Assembly (NCBI GenBank): GCA_017412025.1 | Contig: JAFQOY010000152.1 | Span: forward strand, 1 to 31,291 | Direction: 5' to 3' | DNA length: 31,291 bases | DNA from: Clostridia bacterium | GTDB taxonomy: Bacteria > Bacillota_A > Clostridia > Christensenellales > Aristaeellaceae | Shown here: one piece after another, positions 6,488 to 13,737 of the stretch | Layout: each line of letters begins with the position of its first letter | Numbering within the stretch: the first letter of the stretch is position 1 | Made by a program: the position numbers and the translations under genes | Notes under the pieces: model-generated | What the model was told of the DNA's origin: nothing | The model's input: only the letters and a program-made list of their open reading frames with translations | Database searches by the model: none

Positions 6488-6928
6488 ATGAACAAGGTAT
6501 ATCTGATTGGCAATCTGACCCGAGACCCGGAGACCAGGCAAACACAGAGCGGCGTGAGCGTGTGCAATTTCTCGATTGCTGTCAATCGCCGAATGAAAAG
6601 CGACGGCCAGCAGGACGCGGACTTCTTCAACATCGTTGCATTGCGTCAGCTTGGCGACCTGTGCGCGCGATATTTGAGCAAGGGCAAGAAGTGCGCTGTG
6701 TTTGGCCGGATCGAAACGCGAACCTATGAAGCGCAGGACGGAAGCAAAAGAAGCGCGTTTGACATCGTGGCGGATGAGGTGGAATTCCTTTCGCCGGTTG
6801 GTCAAGGAACGAACCAAGGAACCTACACCGCGCCGGCTCCGAACGCCTACACAGAGGCGGTCAGCAAGGGGCCGGAGAATCCGCAAGAGGGGTTTACGCA
6901 GGTAGACAGCGAAGAGCTGCCGTTCTGA
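6488..6928 (+). CDS. ssb: single-stranded DNA-binding protein
   Basis: 146 residues, a clear bacterial-type SSB. The OB-fold opens MNKVYLIGNLTRDPE, continues with VCNFSIAVNRR, DFFNIVALRQLGDLCARYLSKG and VFGRIETRTYE, and ends near residue ~105. A Gly/Thr/Pro-rich linker leads to the acidic tip DSEELPF that recruits partner proteins. It coats single-stranded DNA in replication and recombination. GAAGGAGG precedes the ATG directly after the last iteron, so a protein bound there could control its expression. Confidence 0.95.
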   Translation: MNKVYLIGNLTRDPETRQTQSGVSVCNFSIAVNRRMKSDGQQDADFFNIVALRQLGDLCARYLSKGKKCAVFGRIETRTYEAQDGSKRSAFDIVADEVEFLSPVGQGTNQGTYTAPAPNAYTEAVSKGPENPQEGFTQVDSEELPF

Positions 6929-6942
6929 TGGGGTGATGCATC

Positions 6943-7173
6943 ATGACTTGGACTGACACAGAAACAAACATCATGCGGGATATCTTCTTGCTGATGAAGC
7001 ATAACGCGGATGTGCAGGACACCGAAGAATATTGGTGCAAGCTGACAGACCAGGTCAATCAGATCTGCACAAAATACAAAGGGCATGATCTGGCTGTGGC
7101 GTTCTGCGTGGCGTCGTGCCTGTTCTATGAGGAGCAACTAAAGGCCATCAAGGAAAGGAGCGAAACAGCATGA
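6943..7173 (+). CDS. hypothetical early protein
   Basis: 76 residues, not recognised, mostly helical, with a C-rich hydrophobic segment (VAFCVASCLFYEEQ) near the C-terminus. It starts 14 bases after the SSB stop and appears to be the last gene of the left operon, being followed by a bidirectional terminator. No ribosome site is strong (GGGGTGATGCATC). The length and continuity with the operon support a real gene. Confidence 0.5.
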   Translation: MTWTDTETNIMRDIFLLMKHNADVQDTEEYWCKLTDQVNQICTKYKGHDLAVAFCVASCLFYEEQLKAIKERSETA

Positions 7174-7198
7174 AGAAGTGGTATAACTAAAAAAATAA

Positions 7199-7223
7199 CC
7201 CCGTCCGGACGATCCGGGCGGGG
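7199..7223. terminator. bidirectional Rho-independent terminator
   Basis: An eleven-pair stem (7199-7209 with 7213-7223, one T-G pair) has a three-base CGA loop. A T-rich tail (GGTTTGTTATT) follows on the plus strand and an A run (CTAAAAAAATAA) precedes it, giving a T run on the minus strand. It lies between converging operons and should stop both. Confidence 0.85.
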
Positions 7224-7230
7224 CGGTTTG

Positions 7231-7425
7231 TTATTCAAGGTCATCTGGCGCATATGTTTCAATCATCATTGAGCTGTCGTTGATTGGGTACATATATTTA
7301 ATTTCTAGGTGCTTCGCCTCGTCTTCTGACAGATAGTGAAGTTCTTCTTCGTCGTAATCATAGTAAGAGAAAACAATCTCGCTCTGAAAGTCGATCATGG
7401 CGTTAAGCATATCTTGGAATGTCAT
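7231..7425 (-). CDS. hypothetical acidic protein
   Basis: 64 residues, very acidic and tyrosine-rich (FSYYDYDEEELHYLSEDEAK), not recognised. The start at 7425 is set by AAGGAGG eight bases upstream; the frame extends six codons further to a TTG but that would put the ribosome site inside the gene. Last gene of a three-gene minus-strand operon. An acidic small protein could be a DNA mimic or inhibitor, but nothing in the sequence proves that. Confidence 0.55.
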   Translation of the reverse strand: MTFQDMLNAMIDFQSEIVFSYYDYDEEELHYLSEDEAKHLEIKYMYPINDSSMMIETYAPDDLE

Positions 7426-7439
7426 AAAAGCAGCCTCCT

Positions 7440-7934
7440 TCAAAAATCACGGTAAGAGTATCGAGTAAGCAGCATTAGGGTCATAAGCTGGTTCCGAAGG
7501 TCCTGCACGTAAGGAACGATGTTGTTATACTGGGCAAGCGCGGCCGGGAAGCGCTCGAGGGCTGCTTCGTATTGGCTTGCTTCTTTGGTCTTTTCTTCGG
7601 CGTACTCGAGTAGCTTTTCTTTGCTGATCCGCTTTTGCTCGATGTCTCCAAGCGGGATGTAGTGGGATTCGCGCGTTCCGTTCTCGCGGTCGGTGATGAG
7701 GTAAACGCCTTTGTGCTTGCGGTTGTTGTCTGATGCGAAATACCTGGTCTTGTACTCGGGGAACAGGACTTCGAGCTGCGGCGCGAGCGATACGTTGACC
7801 ACGCGCCCGGCGAGGGGAGAGGCCGCCAGCCTCTTACAGGCGGCGGCAATCTCTCGACACTGACGGATTCGCTTCGCGGCTTCGTCCATGGCTTCTTCTG
7901 CGGTTCTGTCGCTGATCTGGTGAACGTTGCTCAT
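7440..7934 (-). CDS. hypothetical helical protein of the J-domain operon
   Basis: 164 residues, not recognised. The N-terminal third and C-terminal half are helical and charged (EEAMDEAAKRIRQCREIAA, EEKTKEASQYEAALERF) around a short beta-like core with RYFASDNNRKHKGVYLITDREN. The start at 7934 follows GGGAGGCGAGGAG; the ORF extends eight codons upstream. It lies 13 bases from the J-domain gene and 14 before the acidic protein, so the three are probably co-transcribed. Confidence 0.6.
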   Translation of the reverse strand: MSNVHQISDRTAEEAMDEAAKRIRQCREIAAACKRLAASPLAGRVVNVSLAPQLEVLFPEYKTRYFASDNNRKHKGVYLITDRENGTRESHYIPLGDIEQKRISKEKLLEYAEEKTKEASQYEAALERFPAALAQYNNIVPYVQDLRNQLMTLMLLTRYSYRDF

Positions 7935-7947
7935 CTCCTCGCCTCCC

Positions 7948-8463
7948 TCAGCAGTCAAGGGCCAGGTTAAACCCGCCCGCGCTGGCCTTGATGCGGTCGC
8001 TGCCGTACTTGCGGCGAATGTCGCCCATCGTGGTATTGCGGCGGCTCTTGTGGCAAGCGGCCTCTTCGGGGCGCCAGTACCACATCTTCTTCTTGCTGGC
8101 GTAGCGCAGGCCGGCCGCCTTGAGGGCGTCGCGGTTTGCGTAGGTATCGCCGGAGACCCAGAGCCAAGCGCCGCACAGCTCGATGTTAATGCCGGTCAGA
8201 TTGATGATCTGGGCGATCACTGCGCGATACGCCATTGCGAGATCCTGAGCATTGCGCGCTTCCTGCTCGGTTGCTTCGGTGCGTCCGTCGGAAGATACGC
8301 GGGAGAGGCGCTTGACGAGCTCGTCGTACTGCGCGTTGATCTGCTGCATGGCCTCGTCGCCTGCATCGGGGTTCAGGTCCGGGTGATATGCCTTGGCGAG
8401 TTCCTTGTAGCGCTCCTTGAGTGCCTGCAGGGTGTTGCAGCCTTCGAACCAATTTTTTTTCAT
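7948..8463 (-). CDS. J-domain (DnaJ-like) protein
   Basis: 171 residues. Residues ~9-60 form a J domain: TLQALKERYKELAKAYHPDLNPD with the essential HPD at 27-29, then a third helix MQQINAQYDELVKRL. The C-terminal ~75 residues hold a separate domain (IELCGAWLWVSGDT, LKAAGLRYASKKKMWYWRPEE) recurrent in phage and mobile-element J proteins, function unknown. J domains stimulate Hsp70/DnaK, so the phage may recruit the host chaperone, for example in replication or capsid assembly. The start at 8463 has AAAGGAG nine bases upstream. It is the first gene of a minus-strand operon in an otherwise plus-strand window. Confidence 0.8.
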   Translation of the reverse strand: MKKNWFEGCNTLQALKERYKELAKAYHPDLNPDAGDEAMQQINAQYDELVKRLSRVSSDGRTEATEQEARNAQDLAMAYRAVIAQIINLTGINIELCGAWLWVSGDTYANRDALKAAGLRYASKKKMWYWRPEEAACHKSRRNTTMGDIRRKYGSDRIKASAGGFNLALDC

Positions 8464-8540
8464 GGTGTGCATCTCCTTTGCCGTTTGGCGGTTGGTGTTG
8501 TGCTTGGTTGGTCGGCGGCTTGCCGTCCGTCGATGGCAAA

Positions 8541-8549
8541 AGCATAGCA
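8541..8549 (-). promoter_or_regulatory. candidate extended -10 promoter of the minus-strand operon
   Basis: Read on the minus strand, TGCTATGCT gives TG-N-TATGCT, an extended -10 box about 80 bases before the J-domain start. There is no convincing -35. It is the only promoter-like string I can point to ahead of the operon. Confidence 0.3.
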
Positions 8550-8594
8550 CAGTTTTTGCCCTGGTTCGGGCTGAGGGCGGTTTTGCAGCGCACC

Positions 8595-8625
8595 TTCTCC
8601 CCCTAAAGGGGGAGAAAATTTTTTT
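8595..8625 (+). terminator. Rho-independent terminator with no gene upstream on its strand
   Basis: TTCTCCCCC (8595-8603), loop TAAA, GGGGGAGAA (8608-8616), then AA and seven Ts. This is a textbook plus-strand terminator. All genes for 1.3 kb upstream are on the minus strand, so it must end a plus-strand or antisense transcript, or guard the sequence behind it from read-through. Confidence 0.8.
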
Positions 8626-8631
8626 GATTTG

Positions 8632-9121
8632 GCTGCAACGGGCGCGCGTGCGTGTTTTGATTACGTGCGCATGCGAGCGAGTGTGTGCGCGTATGCACGA
8701 GGCTTGCGGAGCGAACCGAGCGTGCCTGTGCGCGTCGCTTTGGACCGCTGCGCGGTGTTCGCTCTGTGGCGCTCTGGGACGTGCTGAGCGGGTGTCGTGG
8801 GTTGTTGTCCATCAGGGCGGCTGCGCCTGTTGTAGGGCCTGTCAGAGCTTGAGAAACGAACCAAAGGCGCGGGCTCAATTTGTCCCGTTTCGAATTAATG
8901 CGGGCAGATTTTGTCCTGGCGAACGGGTGCGGTGTGGTGCGTGTGGGCGGCTTCAACGCGCTAATATTTTCACACCCCACCAGGGCCCGAGGCTGTGCGT
9001 GCGTGTGTGCTGTGAGTGTGTGCGATGTGTATTACTTGTGCTCGTGCAGTTGCCACGACAATTGCCACGAAGCACAACAAACCTAGCTATTGTTTGATTT
9101 CTTTGCGGGTTGGAAGCCCGC
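8632..9121 (+). ncRNA. candidate structured non-coding RNA
   Basis: A ~490-base GT-rich segment lies between two plus-strand terminators and shows no coding character in either direction. Hairpins are visible: GAGCGAAC (8709-8716) with GTTCGCTC (8757-8764), extendable by G-U pairs to about 13 pairs, and CAGG-G-CG around GCTG (8813-8829). Two TTGCCACGA copies (9050-9058, 9062-9070) sit near the 3' end. Ending at the second terminator, it could be a free-standing RNA of a few hundred bases. No promoter is identified, so the 5' end is unknown. Confidence 0.35.
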
Positions 9122-9140
9122 TTTTGTTTTTTTCTTTTGT
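9105..9140 (+). terminator. Rho-independent terminator ahead of the late region
   Basis: GCGGGTT (9105-9111), loop GGA, AGCCCGC (9115-9121): seven pairs including one T-G, followed by TTTTGTTTTTTTCTTTTG. Strong plus-strand terminator that again has no plus-strand gene directly before it. Confidence 0.8.
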
Positions 9141-9187
9141 TTTTTCGTCGTTTTCTGCGTGAAAAAATGAAAATTGAAAACGCAAAC

Positions 9188-9283
9188 CGGGGAGAGGGAG
9201 GGCGGAACACCTCCTCCCAGGCGAGGCTAAAGGGTCTTTTATATACCTCCACCCCCAGACACCCCGACCCCACCCGGGGATAA
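9188..9283. other. purine tract plus minus-strand G-quadruplex motif
   Basis: A G/A-only run apart from one C (GGGGAGAGGGAGGGCGG, from 9189) is followed by CCTCCC that can pair with GGGAGG (9196-9201/9213-9218). From 9252 four C runs (5, 4, 4, 3) separated by 5, 2 and 1 bases give a standard four-run G-quadruplex pattern on the minus strand. The block stands out in both base composition and position just before the terminase genes; a packaging (cos/pac) site is possible. Confidence 0.4.
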
Positions 9284-9298
9284 TGGAAACTTGGGCTT

Positions 9299-9366
9299 TT
9301 ACAATAATTGTAACGCTATTACAAAACTCGTATCTTGTTTTGCGAAAGTCGTTATCCAATTTACAA
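9299..9366. promoter_or_regulatory. TTACAA operator-like sites before the terminase operon
   Basis: A perfect 15-base palindrome TTACAATAATTGTAA (9299-9313) is followed by further TTACAA half-sites at 9319-9324 and 9361-9366 in an AT-rich leader. The arrangement suggests a binding site of a dimeric regulator at a late promoter. TGTAAC at 9310 also matches the core of the iterons at 6112-6472. Confidence 0.4.
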
Positions 9367-9455
9367 AAGGTTAATGAGACAATATAGGAGAGTTAATAGG
9401 TAGTTCTTTTGATATAACTATTCGGTTCGTTAATCAACCGGAGAGGAGGGTGAAA

Positions 9456-9917
9456 ATGGCTTTTGAACCTAAGCTGACTGAATACCAGAGAGCAGCTATT
9501 TTTGAGAAATGTCTTAAAGGAGCGAAGACTGTAGACCTTGCAAAAGAGTACGACGTCAGCGAAACGACTATTCGCGTCATCAAGTATGACAAGAAGCGCC
9601 TTGCCGCCGCGCAGGCTTCGGTTGATGCGCATCAGATGTTCGCAAGACTTCGGATTCATGAGGGCGCTTTGAAAGGCATTGAAAAGGAACACGAAATCCT
9701 TGATCGCGAAGTGCCGGAAGGGGATAAGGGTACGAGCCTTCTGTACCTGCAGCATCAGGTCGCTGCCGGCATGATGGACCGTGATGGACTCAAAGCGCCG
9801 GATAAGAGCGAGCAGAAGCTTGAGATTTCCTTCGGTTGTGATGGCCCTGATCTGGGAATGCCGGAAGAGAACGCTCAGCCTGATGAAGATGAGGAGCAGG
9901 AGGATGAAGAGCCGTGA
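9456..9917 (+). CDS. terS: small terminase subunit (putative), HTH protein
   Basis: 153 residues. The N-terminal ~55 hold a helix-turn-helix (EYQRAAIFEKCLKG, then TVDLAKEYDVSETTIRVIKYD) of the type that recognises packaging sites. A central helical part follows, probably for oligomerisation, and the tail is strongly acidic (DEDEEQEDEEP). It directly precedes the large terminase, which defines the assignment. ATG 9456 has GGAGGG six bases upstream; GTG 9450 in frame would bury that site. A plain HTH regulator is the alternative. Confidence 0.7.
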   Translation: MAFEPKLTEYQRAAIFEKCLKGAKTVDLAKEYDVSETTIRVIKYDKKRLAAAQASVDAHQMFARLRIHEGALKGIEKEHEILDREVPEGDKGTSLLYLQHQVAAGMMDRDGLKAPDKSEQKLEISFGCDGPDLGMPEENAQPDEDEEQEDEEP

Positions 9918-11332
9918 GGCTCCTGATGGATTACAGTCCCACGGACAAGCAAAGGTTGTTTCATTCCAGCACGGCCAATGAGATTCTCTATGGTGGTGCT
10001 GCCGGAGGCGGCAAGAGCTATGCGATCTGCTGGGATGCGTTCATGAGGTGTTCTAAGTATCCCGGAACCAAGGCGTACCTGTTCCGTCGAACGTATCCCG
10101 AGCTCAAGCAGACCCTGATTGCAAAGATGCTTCAAATCGTGCCGAAAGCACTTGGTAAGTACAGGGCCAGCGATTATGTGATGTACCTTTATAACGGCAG
10201 CGAAATCCACTTCTGTCACCTGAGCGACGAAGGCGAGGGCCTTCTCAAGTATCAGGGTGCAGAAATCCACTGGCTCTATTTCGATGAGCTGACGCATTTC
10301 ACGCAGTCTATGTACGAATACATCCGCACTCGACTGCGCGCAGAGAAGAAGCTTGGCATCCGACCGGTTGTCCGGTGCGCCAGTAACCCCGGCGGGCCTG
10401 GCCATAGCTGGGTGAAGGCTTACTTTGTGGACAGCACGGACGTTGGAAAGAAGACCGTCGAACGCGAAGTCACAAACAAAAACCAGAAGACCGGCAAGGT
10501 CACGAAAAAAAGGATCACCGTTCAATATATACCGGCAACGGTGGACGATAATCCGTATATTACGGACGATTACAGATTCGAGCTTGAGCAGAAGCCTCCA
10601 AAGCTGCGAGACGCGCTTCTGCTTGGCAAGTGGGACTCTTTCGAGGGGCAGGCGTTCCCTGAGTTTGAAAACGACCCGGAACATTACGAGGACGGGCTGT
10701 GGACGCATGTTATTAAACCGTTTGACATTCCACTGCACTGGCCGCGCTATGTGAGCTTTGACCACGGTTTCTCAAGACCGTTTTCGTTTGGCGTGTGGGC
10801 GGTAGATGAAGAAGGGCGGGTATATCGGTACAAAGAGTGCTACGGGTGCAAACCGGGTGAACCTAATACGGGGCTTAAGATTGATCCATCAGAGATAGGG
10901 CAGATGCTGGGCGACCTGATGGAACCAGAATTCAAAGAGGGTTTGCGGCCAAGAGGCATAGCAGATCCGGCGATCTGGGATAGGAGCCGAGGCCCAAGCG
11001 TGGAAGAGCAGATCCGCACTGCGTTTGGCGGCGTCATCTTCCATAAGGGCGATAACACCAGAATGGCGGGAAAGATGCAGATGCATACGCGCCTGAAATT
11101 CGACAAGGATGGCAGACCGATGCTGTATGTGTTCAACACTTGCCGGGATTTCATACGCACAATTCCATCACTGGCGTATGATGCGCGAAAGGTCGAAGAT
11201 ATCGACACGGCCGGCGAAGATCATATTTACGACGAGACACGGTATTTTCTGATGAGCAGGCCGATTCCTCCCAAAAAGGGAGTAGAGAAGCCAAAGAAGC
11301 GACCGGAAATGAAGTACCCGCTGAACGGGTAA
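9914..11332 (+). CDS. terL: terminase large subunit
   Basis: 472 residues, ATP-driven packaging motor and nuclease. Walker A GGAAGGGKS is at residues 27-35; a WLYFDELTHF Walker B with D124/E125; a CASNPGGPGHSWV coupling segment (~156-168); and a C-terminal RNase-H-like nuclease with SFDHGF (~278-283) and IADPAIWD (~350-357). Length is typical. The start overlaps the small terminase stop as GTGA, ten bases after GGAGG; ATG 9926 is the alternative. It moves DNA into the prohead through the portal encoded next. Confidence 0.93.
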   Translation: MRLLMDYSPTDKQRLFHSSTANEILYGGAAGGGKSYAICWDAFMRCSKYPGTKAYLFRRTYPELKQTLIAKMLQIVPKALGKYRASDYVMYLYNGSEIHFCHLSDEGEGLLKYQGAEIHWLYFDELTHFTQSMYEYIRTRLRAEKKLGIRPVVRCASNPGGPGHSWVKAYFVDSTDVGKKTVEREVTNKNQKTGKVTKKRITVQYIPATVDDNPYITDDYRFELEQKPPKLRDALLLGKWDSFEGQAFPEFENDPEHYEDGLWTHVIKPFDIPLHWPRYVSFDHGFSRPFSFGVWAVDEEGRVYRYKECYGCKPGEPNTGLKIDPSEIGQMLGDLMEPEFKEGLRPRGIADPAIWDRSRGPSVEEQIRTAFGGVIFHKGDNTRMAGKMQMHTRLKFDKDGRPMLYVFNTCRDFIRTIPSLAYDARKVEDIDTAGEDHIYDETRYFLMSRPIPPKKGVEKPKKRPEMKYPLNG

Positions 11333-11341
11333 GGAGGAATA

Positions 11342-13207
11342 ATGGGAAACAGAAAGCTGACAAGGAACAAAAACCCGGCGAAAGTGCCCGGCGATATCCG
11401 TGTAGATCCGCTGGATATGATTGCCGGGGAACAGCCGCTTGATTCACGAGGAAAAGCGCTTCGAGATCGGGCATACGGCCTTTTTGATATCTTCAGAGAG
11501 CAGCTGACGCCGGAACATGAAGAAATGCGAAGCGCCCGGGCTATGCGGCAGTTGATGCAGGATGAACGAAGCAAGACGTCTCCGCCGACTATGACGCTCA
11601 ACAGCTGCGTTGACAACGTCCTTGCCGATCAGATTGATAACATGCCGGAAGCTGTCCTTGTGCCGGAACGAGAGGAAACGTCGAGAGGCGCAGAAGAGAT
11701 GACCGATGTTGTCGGTTTTGTTCTATATCAGTCCGGCTGGCCGGGAAAATACCAGAAGATCATGGAAGATGCGGTTGTTGCGGGGACAGGCATCGCGCAG
11801 ACGTTCTGGGATGAGGACATGATGGATGGCGAGGGAATGGTGAACGTTATTCCCTGGCACCCGGAAGACTTTTATCCGGATCCGATGTATGAAAACATCC
11901 AGGATGGACGCGGATGCTTCAAGGCGACATTGACAACCGTTGGATGGATCAACGAGCATTACCCGGATGTGGTTGGCTATGTGCATCCTGACGACATCCG
12001 TCCTGACGATCCGAACATGATCGGCATCCAGGCTCCTGACGGTGATGAAAAGGTAACGCTGCTTGAATTCTGGTACAAGCGGTATGACGCGGAGAAGCGC
12101 CGATATCGTGTCCACATGGCGCAGCTGGCCGGTAAAGCACTACTGTATTCAACAGAGTTAGGCATTGGCTGTAGCGAAGAGGACTATGAAGAAGGCGTAT
12201 ATGCGCATGGGCAGTATCCGTTCTTGCTGTTTAAGTACAGAGATGTATGGAGAAAACCGTTCGGCACAGGCCTGATTCATGATTATCGCGATACGCAGAA
12301 CATGATTGACCGGTGTCTGAAGTATATCGACGACAATGCCAGAGAATCGAGCATACAGCGTCACTTCATCCGGCGTGGAAGCGGCATCAATGCCGACGAT
12401 ATCGCGGATTACAACACCAGAATCATTGAGTGGGATGGAAGCGACATCCGAGAAGTGATGCAGACCATTCAGGCAGCTCCGCTAAACAATCAGGTATACC
12501 AGATCATGCAGTACATGGGGGACGCCATGAAGCAGGATAGCGGACAGAACCAGTTCTCCCGCGGAGAAGGAGGAATGGGCGTGACGGCCGCAAGCGCAAT
12601 CAATCAGCTGATTTCTCAGGGCGGCAAAATCACGCGCTGGCACTGCGAACAGTTCAAAGACGCATTCCGTGAGATGGTGGAGCAGATCCTGTGGATCCTT
12701 TCCGAGTACATGGACGGAAAACGCGTGCTGCGCATCGCTGGCGGATGGGAAAGCGGCATGAGCCAGGAAGGACGAAAAATCGTTGTTCGTGCGCCGAATG
12801 CTGAGGGTGACGTCCTGAAAAAGCCTGCGTATAGCGTGCGCGTGCAGGTGCAGAAACATAACCCAGTATGGAGCGAACGTTTCAATGAGCTGGTGATGCG
12901 GTCCGCAGAGATCAGCGCTCAGACCGGAAGACCGATCCCGGCGAAAGTACTTATCAGTACGCTTCAGGGTTTCCCGGATAAGGGCCGAATTGTGCGGATG
13001 CTGACCGATGTGGATAACATGTACGATCAGATTGAGCAGCAGCAGGCAGAGATTGAACAGCTGAAATCGCAGATTGAAGCCAAGGATGCCGTTATTGCCA
13101 GTGATGCCAAAGCACTTGGTACACCTAGCCTTGCTCGGGGAAACAACGAGATTGATTATCAGGGGCTGCTGATGGAACAAGCAGACCAACAGGAAGGAGC
13201 AGTATAA
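11342..13207 (+). CDS. portal protein, P22-type
   Basis: 621 residues, the size of a P22 gp1-like portal. Features typical of that family: SPPTMTLNSCVDNVLADQI near the start, DAVVAGTGIAQTFWD (~140), an IPWHPEDFYPDPM segment (~167-179), RKPFGTGLIHDYRDTQNMID in the stem region, and a coiled-coil C-terminus (DQIEQQQAEIEQLKSQIEAK, ~568-587) that would form the barrel reaching into the capsid. It makes the dodecameric DNA channel at one capsid vertex. AAGGAGG precedes the ATG. It is followed within 4 bases by the scaffold gene. Confidence 0.9.
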   Translation: MGNRKLTRNKNPAKVPGDIRVDPLDMIAGEQPLDSRGKALRDRAYGLFDIFREQLTPEHEEMRSARAMRQLMQDERSKTSPPTMTLNSCVDNVLADQIDNMPEAVLVPEREETSRGAEEMTDVVGFVLYQSGWPGKYQKIMEDAVVAGTGIAQTFWDEDMMDGEGMVNVIPWHPEDFYPDPMYENIQDGRGCFKATLTTVGWINEHYPDVVGYVHPDDIRPDDPNMIGIQAPDGDEKVTLLEFWYKRYDAEKRRYRVHMAQLAGKALLYSTELGIGCSEEDYEEGVYAHGQYPFLLFKYRDVWRKPFGTGLIHDYRDTQNMIDRCLKYIDDNARESSIQRHFIRRGSGINADDIADYNTRIIEWDGSDIREVMQTIQAAPLNNQVYQIMQYMGDAMKQDSGQNQFSRGEGGMGVTAASAINQLISQGGKITRWHCEQFKDAFREMVEQILWILSEYMDGKRVLRIAGGWESGMSQEGRKIVVRAPNAEGDVLKKPAYSVRVQVQKHNPVWSERFNELVMRSAEISAQTGRPIPAKVLISTLQGFPDKGRIVRMLTDVDNMYDQIEQQQAEIEQLKSQIEAKDAVIASDAKALGTPSLARGNNEIDYQGLLMEQADQQEGAV

Positions 13208-13210
13208 CAC

Positions 13211-13723
13211 ATGAGCGATATTAACGAATTGGTCGATGAGATTATGGAAGTTGAAGAGCCGGGCAATGAAGCGCCGGCAGTTGACGCCGAGGAACTCATT
13301 GATGAGCTGCAGGGGAAAGAACCTGAAAAGCAGGAGAAACCTGCCGCGCCGGAGCCTGAAAAGAAGGAGTCGGAAAAAGCGCCGGCCACTTCGCGCAAAG
13401 CTGAACTTGAGGCGGCTCTGAATGAGCTTGAAGAGGACGGATGGACGCGCGAAGAGATTGAGGCACTCTGCCAGGATGAACAGGTGAAAGCGGACGTCAG
13501 ATCTGGCAAGAGCCTGATGCGCGCAGCAAACGCCTGGGAACGCAAGCAGAAGCAGCAGAGCGCTGCGTCTGGCAAGCGCGGCGTGCCGACGGTGACCACT
13601 GCTGCGGCAGCGGGCGTGAAAGACAGAAACCGGATTGAAGACATGAGCGACAAGGAGTTTGAAGAATTCTCCCGCAGAGCTACTCAGGCCGCCATGTCCG
13701 GCAAGAAGGTAAAAATCCGATAA
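13211..13723 (+). CDS. capsid scaffolding protein
   Basis: 170 residues, highly acidic N-terminal half (VDEIMEVEEPGNEAPAVDAE), a Pro/Glu/Lys-rich middle, and a basic helical C-terminus ending SGKKVKIR. This composition and its place between portal and major capsid protein are characteristic of scaffolding proteins that guide prohead assembly and then leave. AGGAAGGAG lies about eleven bases upstream of the ATG. Sequence similarity itself is weak, as usual for scaffolds, so the call rests on context. Confidence 0.75.
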   Translation: MSDINELVDEIMEVEEPGNEAPAVDAEELIDELQGKEPEKQEKPAAPEPEKKESEKAPATSRKAELEAALNELEEDGWTREEIEALCQDEQVKADVRSGKSLMRAANAWERKQKQQSAASGKRGVPTVTTAAAAGVKDRNRIEDMSDKEFEEFSRRATQAAMSGKKVKIR

Positions 13724-13737
13724 GGAGGGAGTAAAAG

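Larger units (their letters stand above)
8464..9455. other. 992-base region without credible genes
   Basis: Between the J-domain gene and the small terminase I find no ORF with a believable start, ribosome site and composition. The long plus-strand frame here encodes an implausible Cys/Arg-rich chain. In order the region holds the minus-strand promoter candidate, a strong plus-strand terminator, ~480 bases of GT-rich structured sequence, a second strong plus-strand terminator, a purine tract, a C-rich block forming a minus-strand G-quadruplex motif, palindromic TTACAA sites, and an AT-rich leader to the terminase operon. Confidence 0.7.

Noticed and set aside
7170..7190. Six-codon mini frame (MKKWYN) overlapping the stop of the gene at 6943-7173
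   Set aside because: ATGA overlap and a terminator right after it are suggestive, but six codons cannot be distinguished from chance.
8417..9097. 226-codon plus-strand frame in the non-coding region
   Set aside because: Starts inside the J-domain gene, runs through a strong terminator, has no ribosome site and gives a Cys/Arg-rich chain without any motif.
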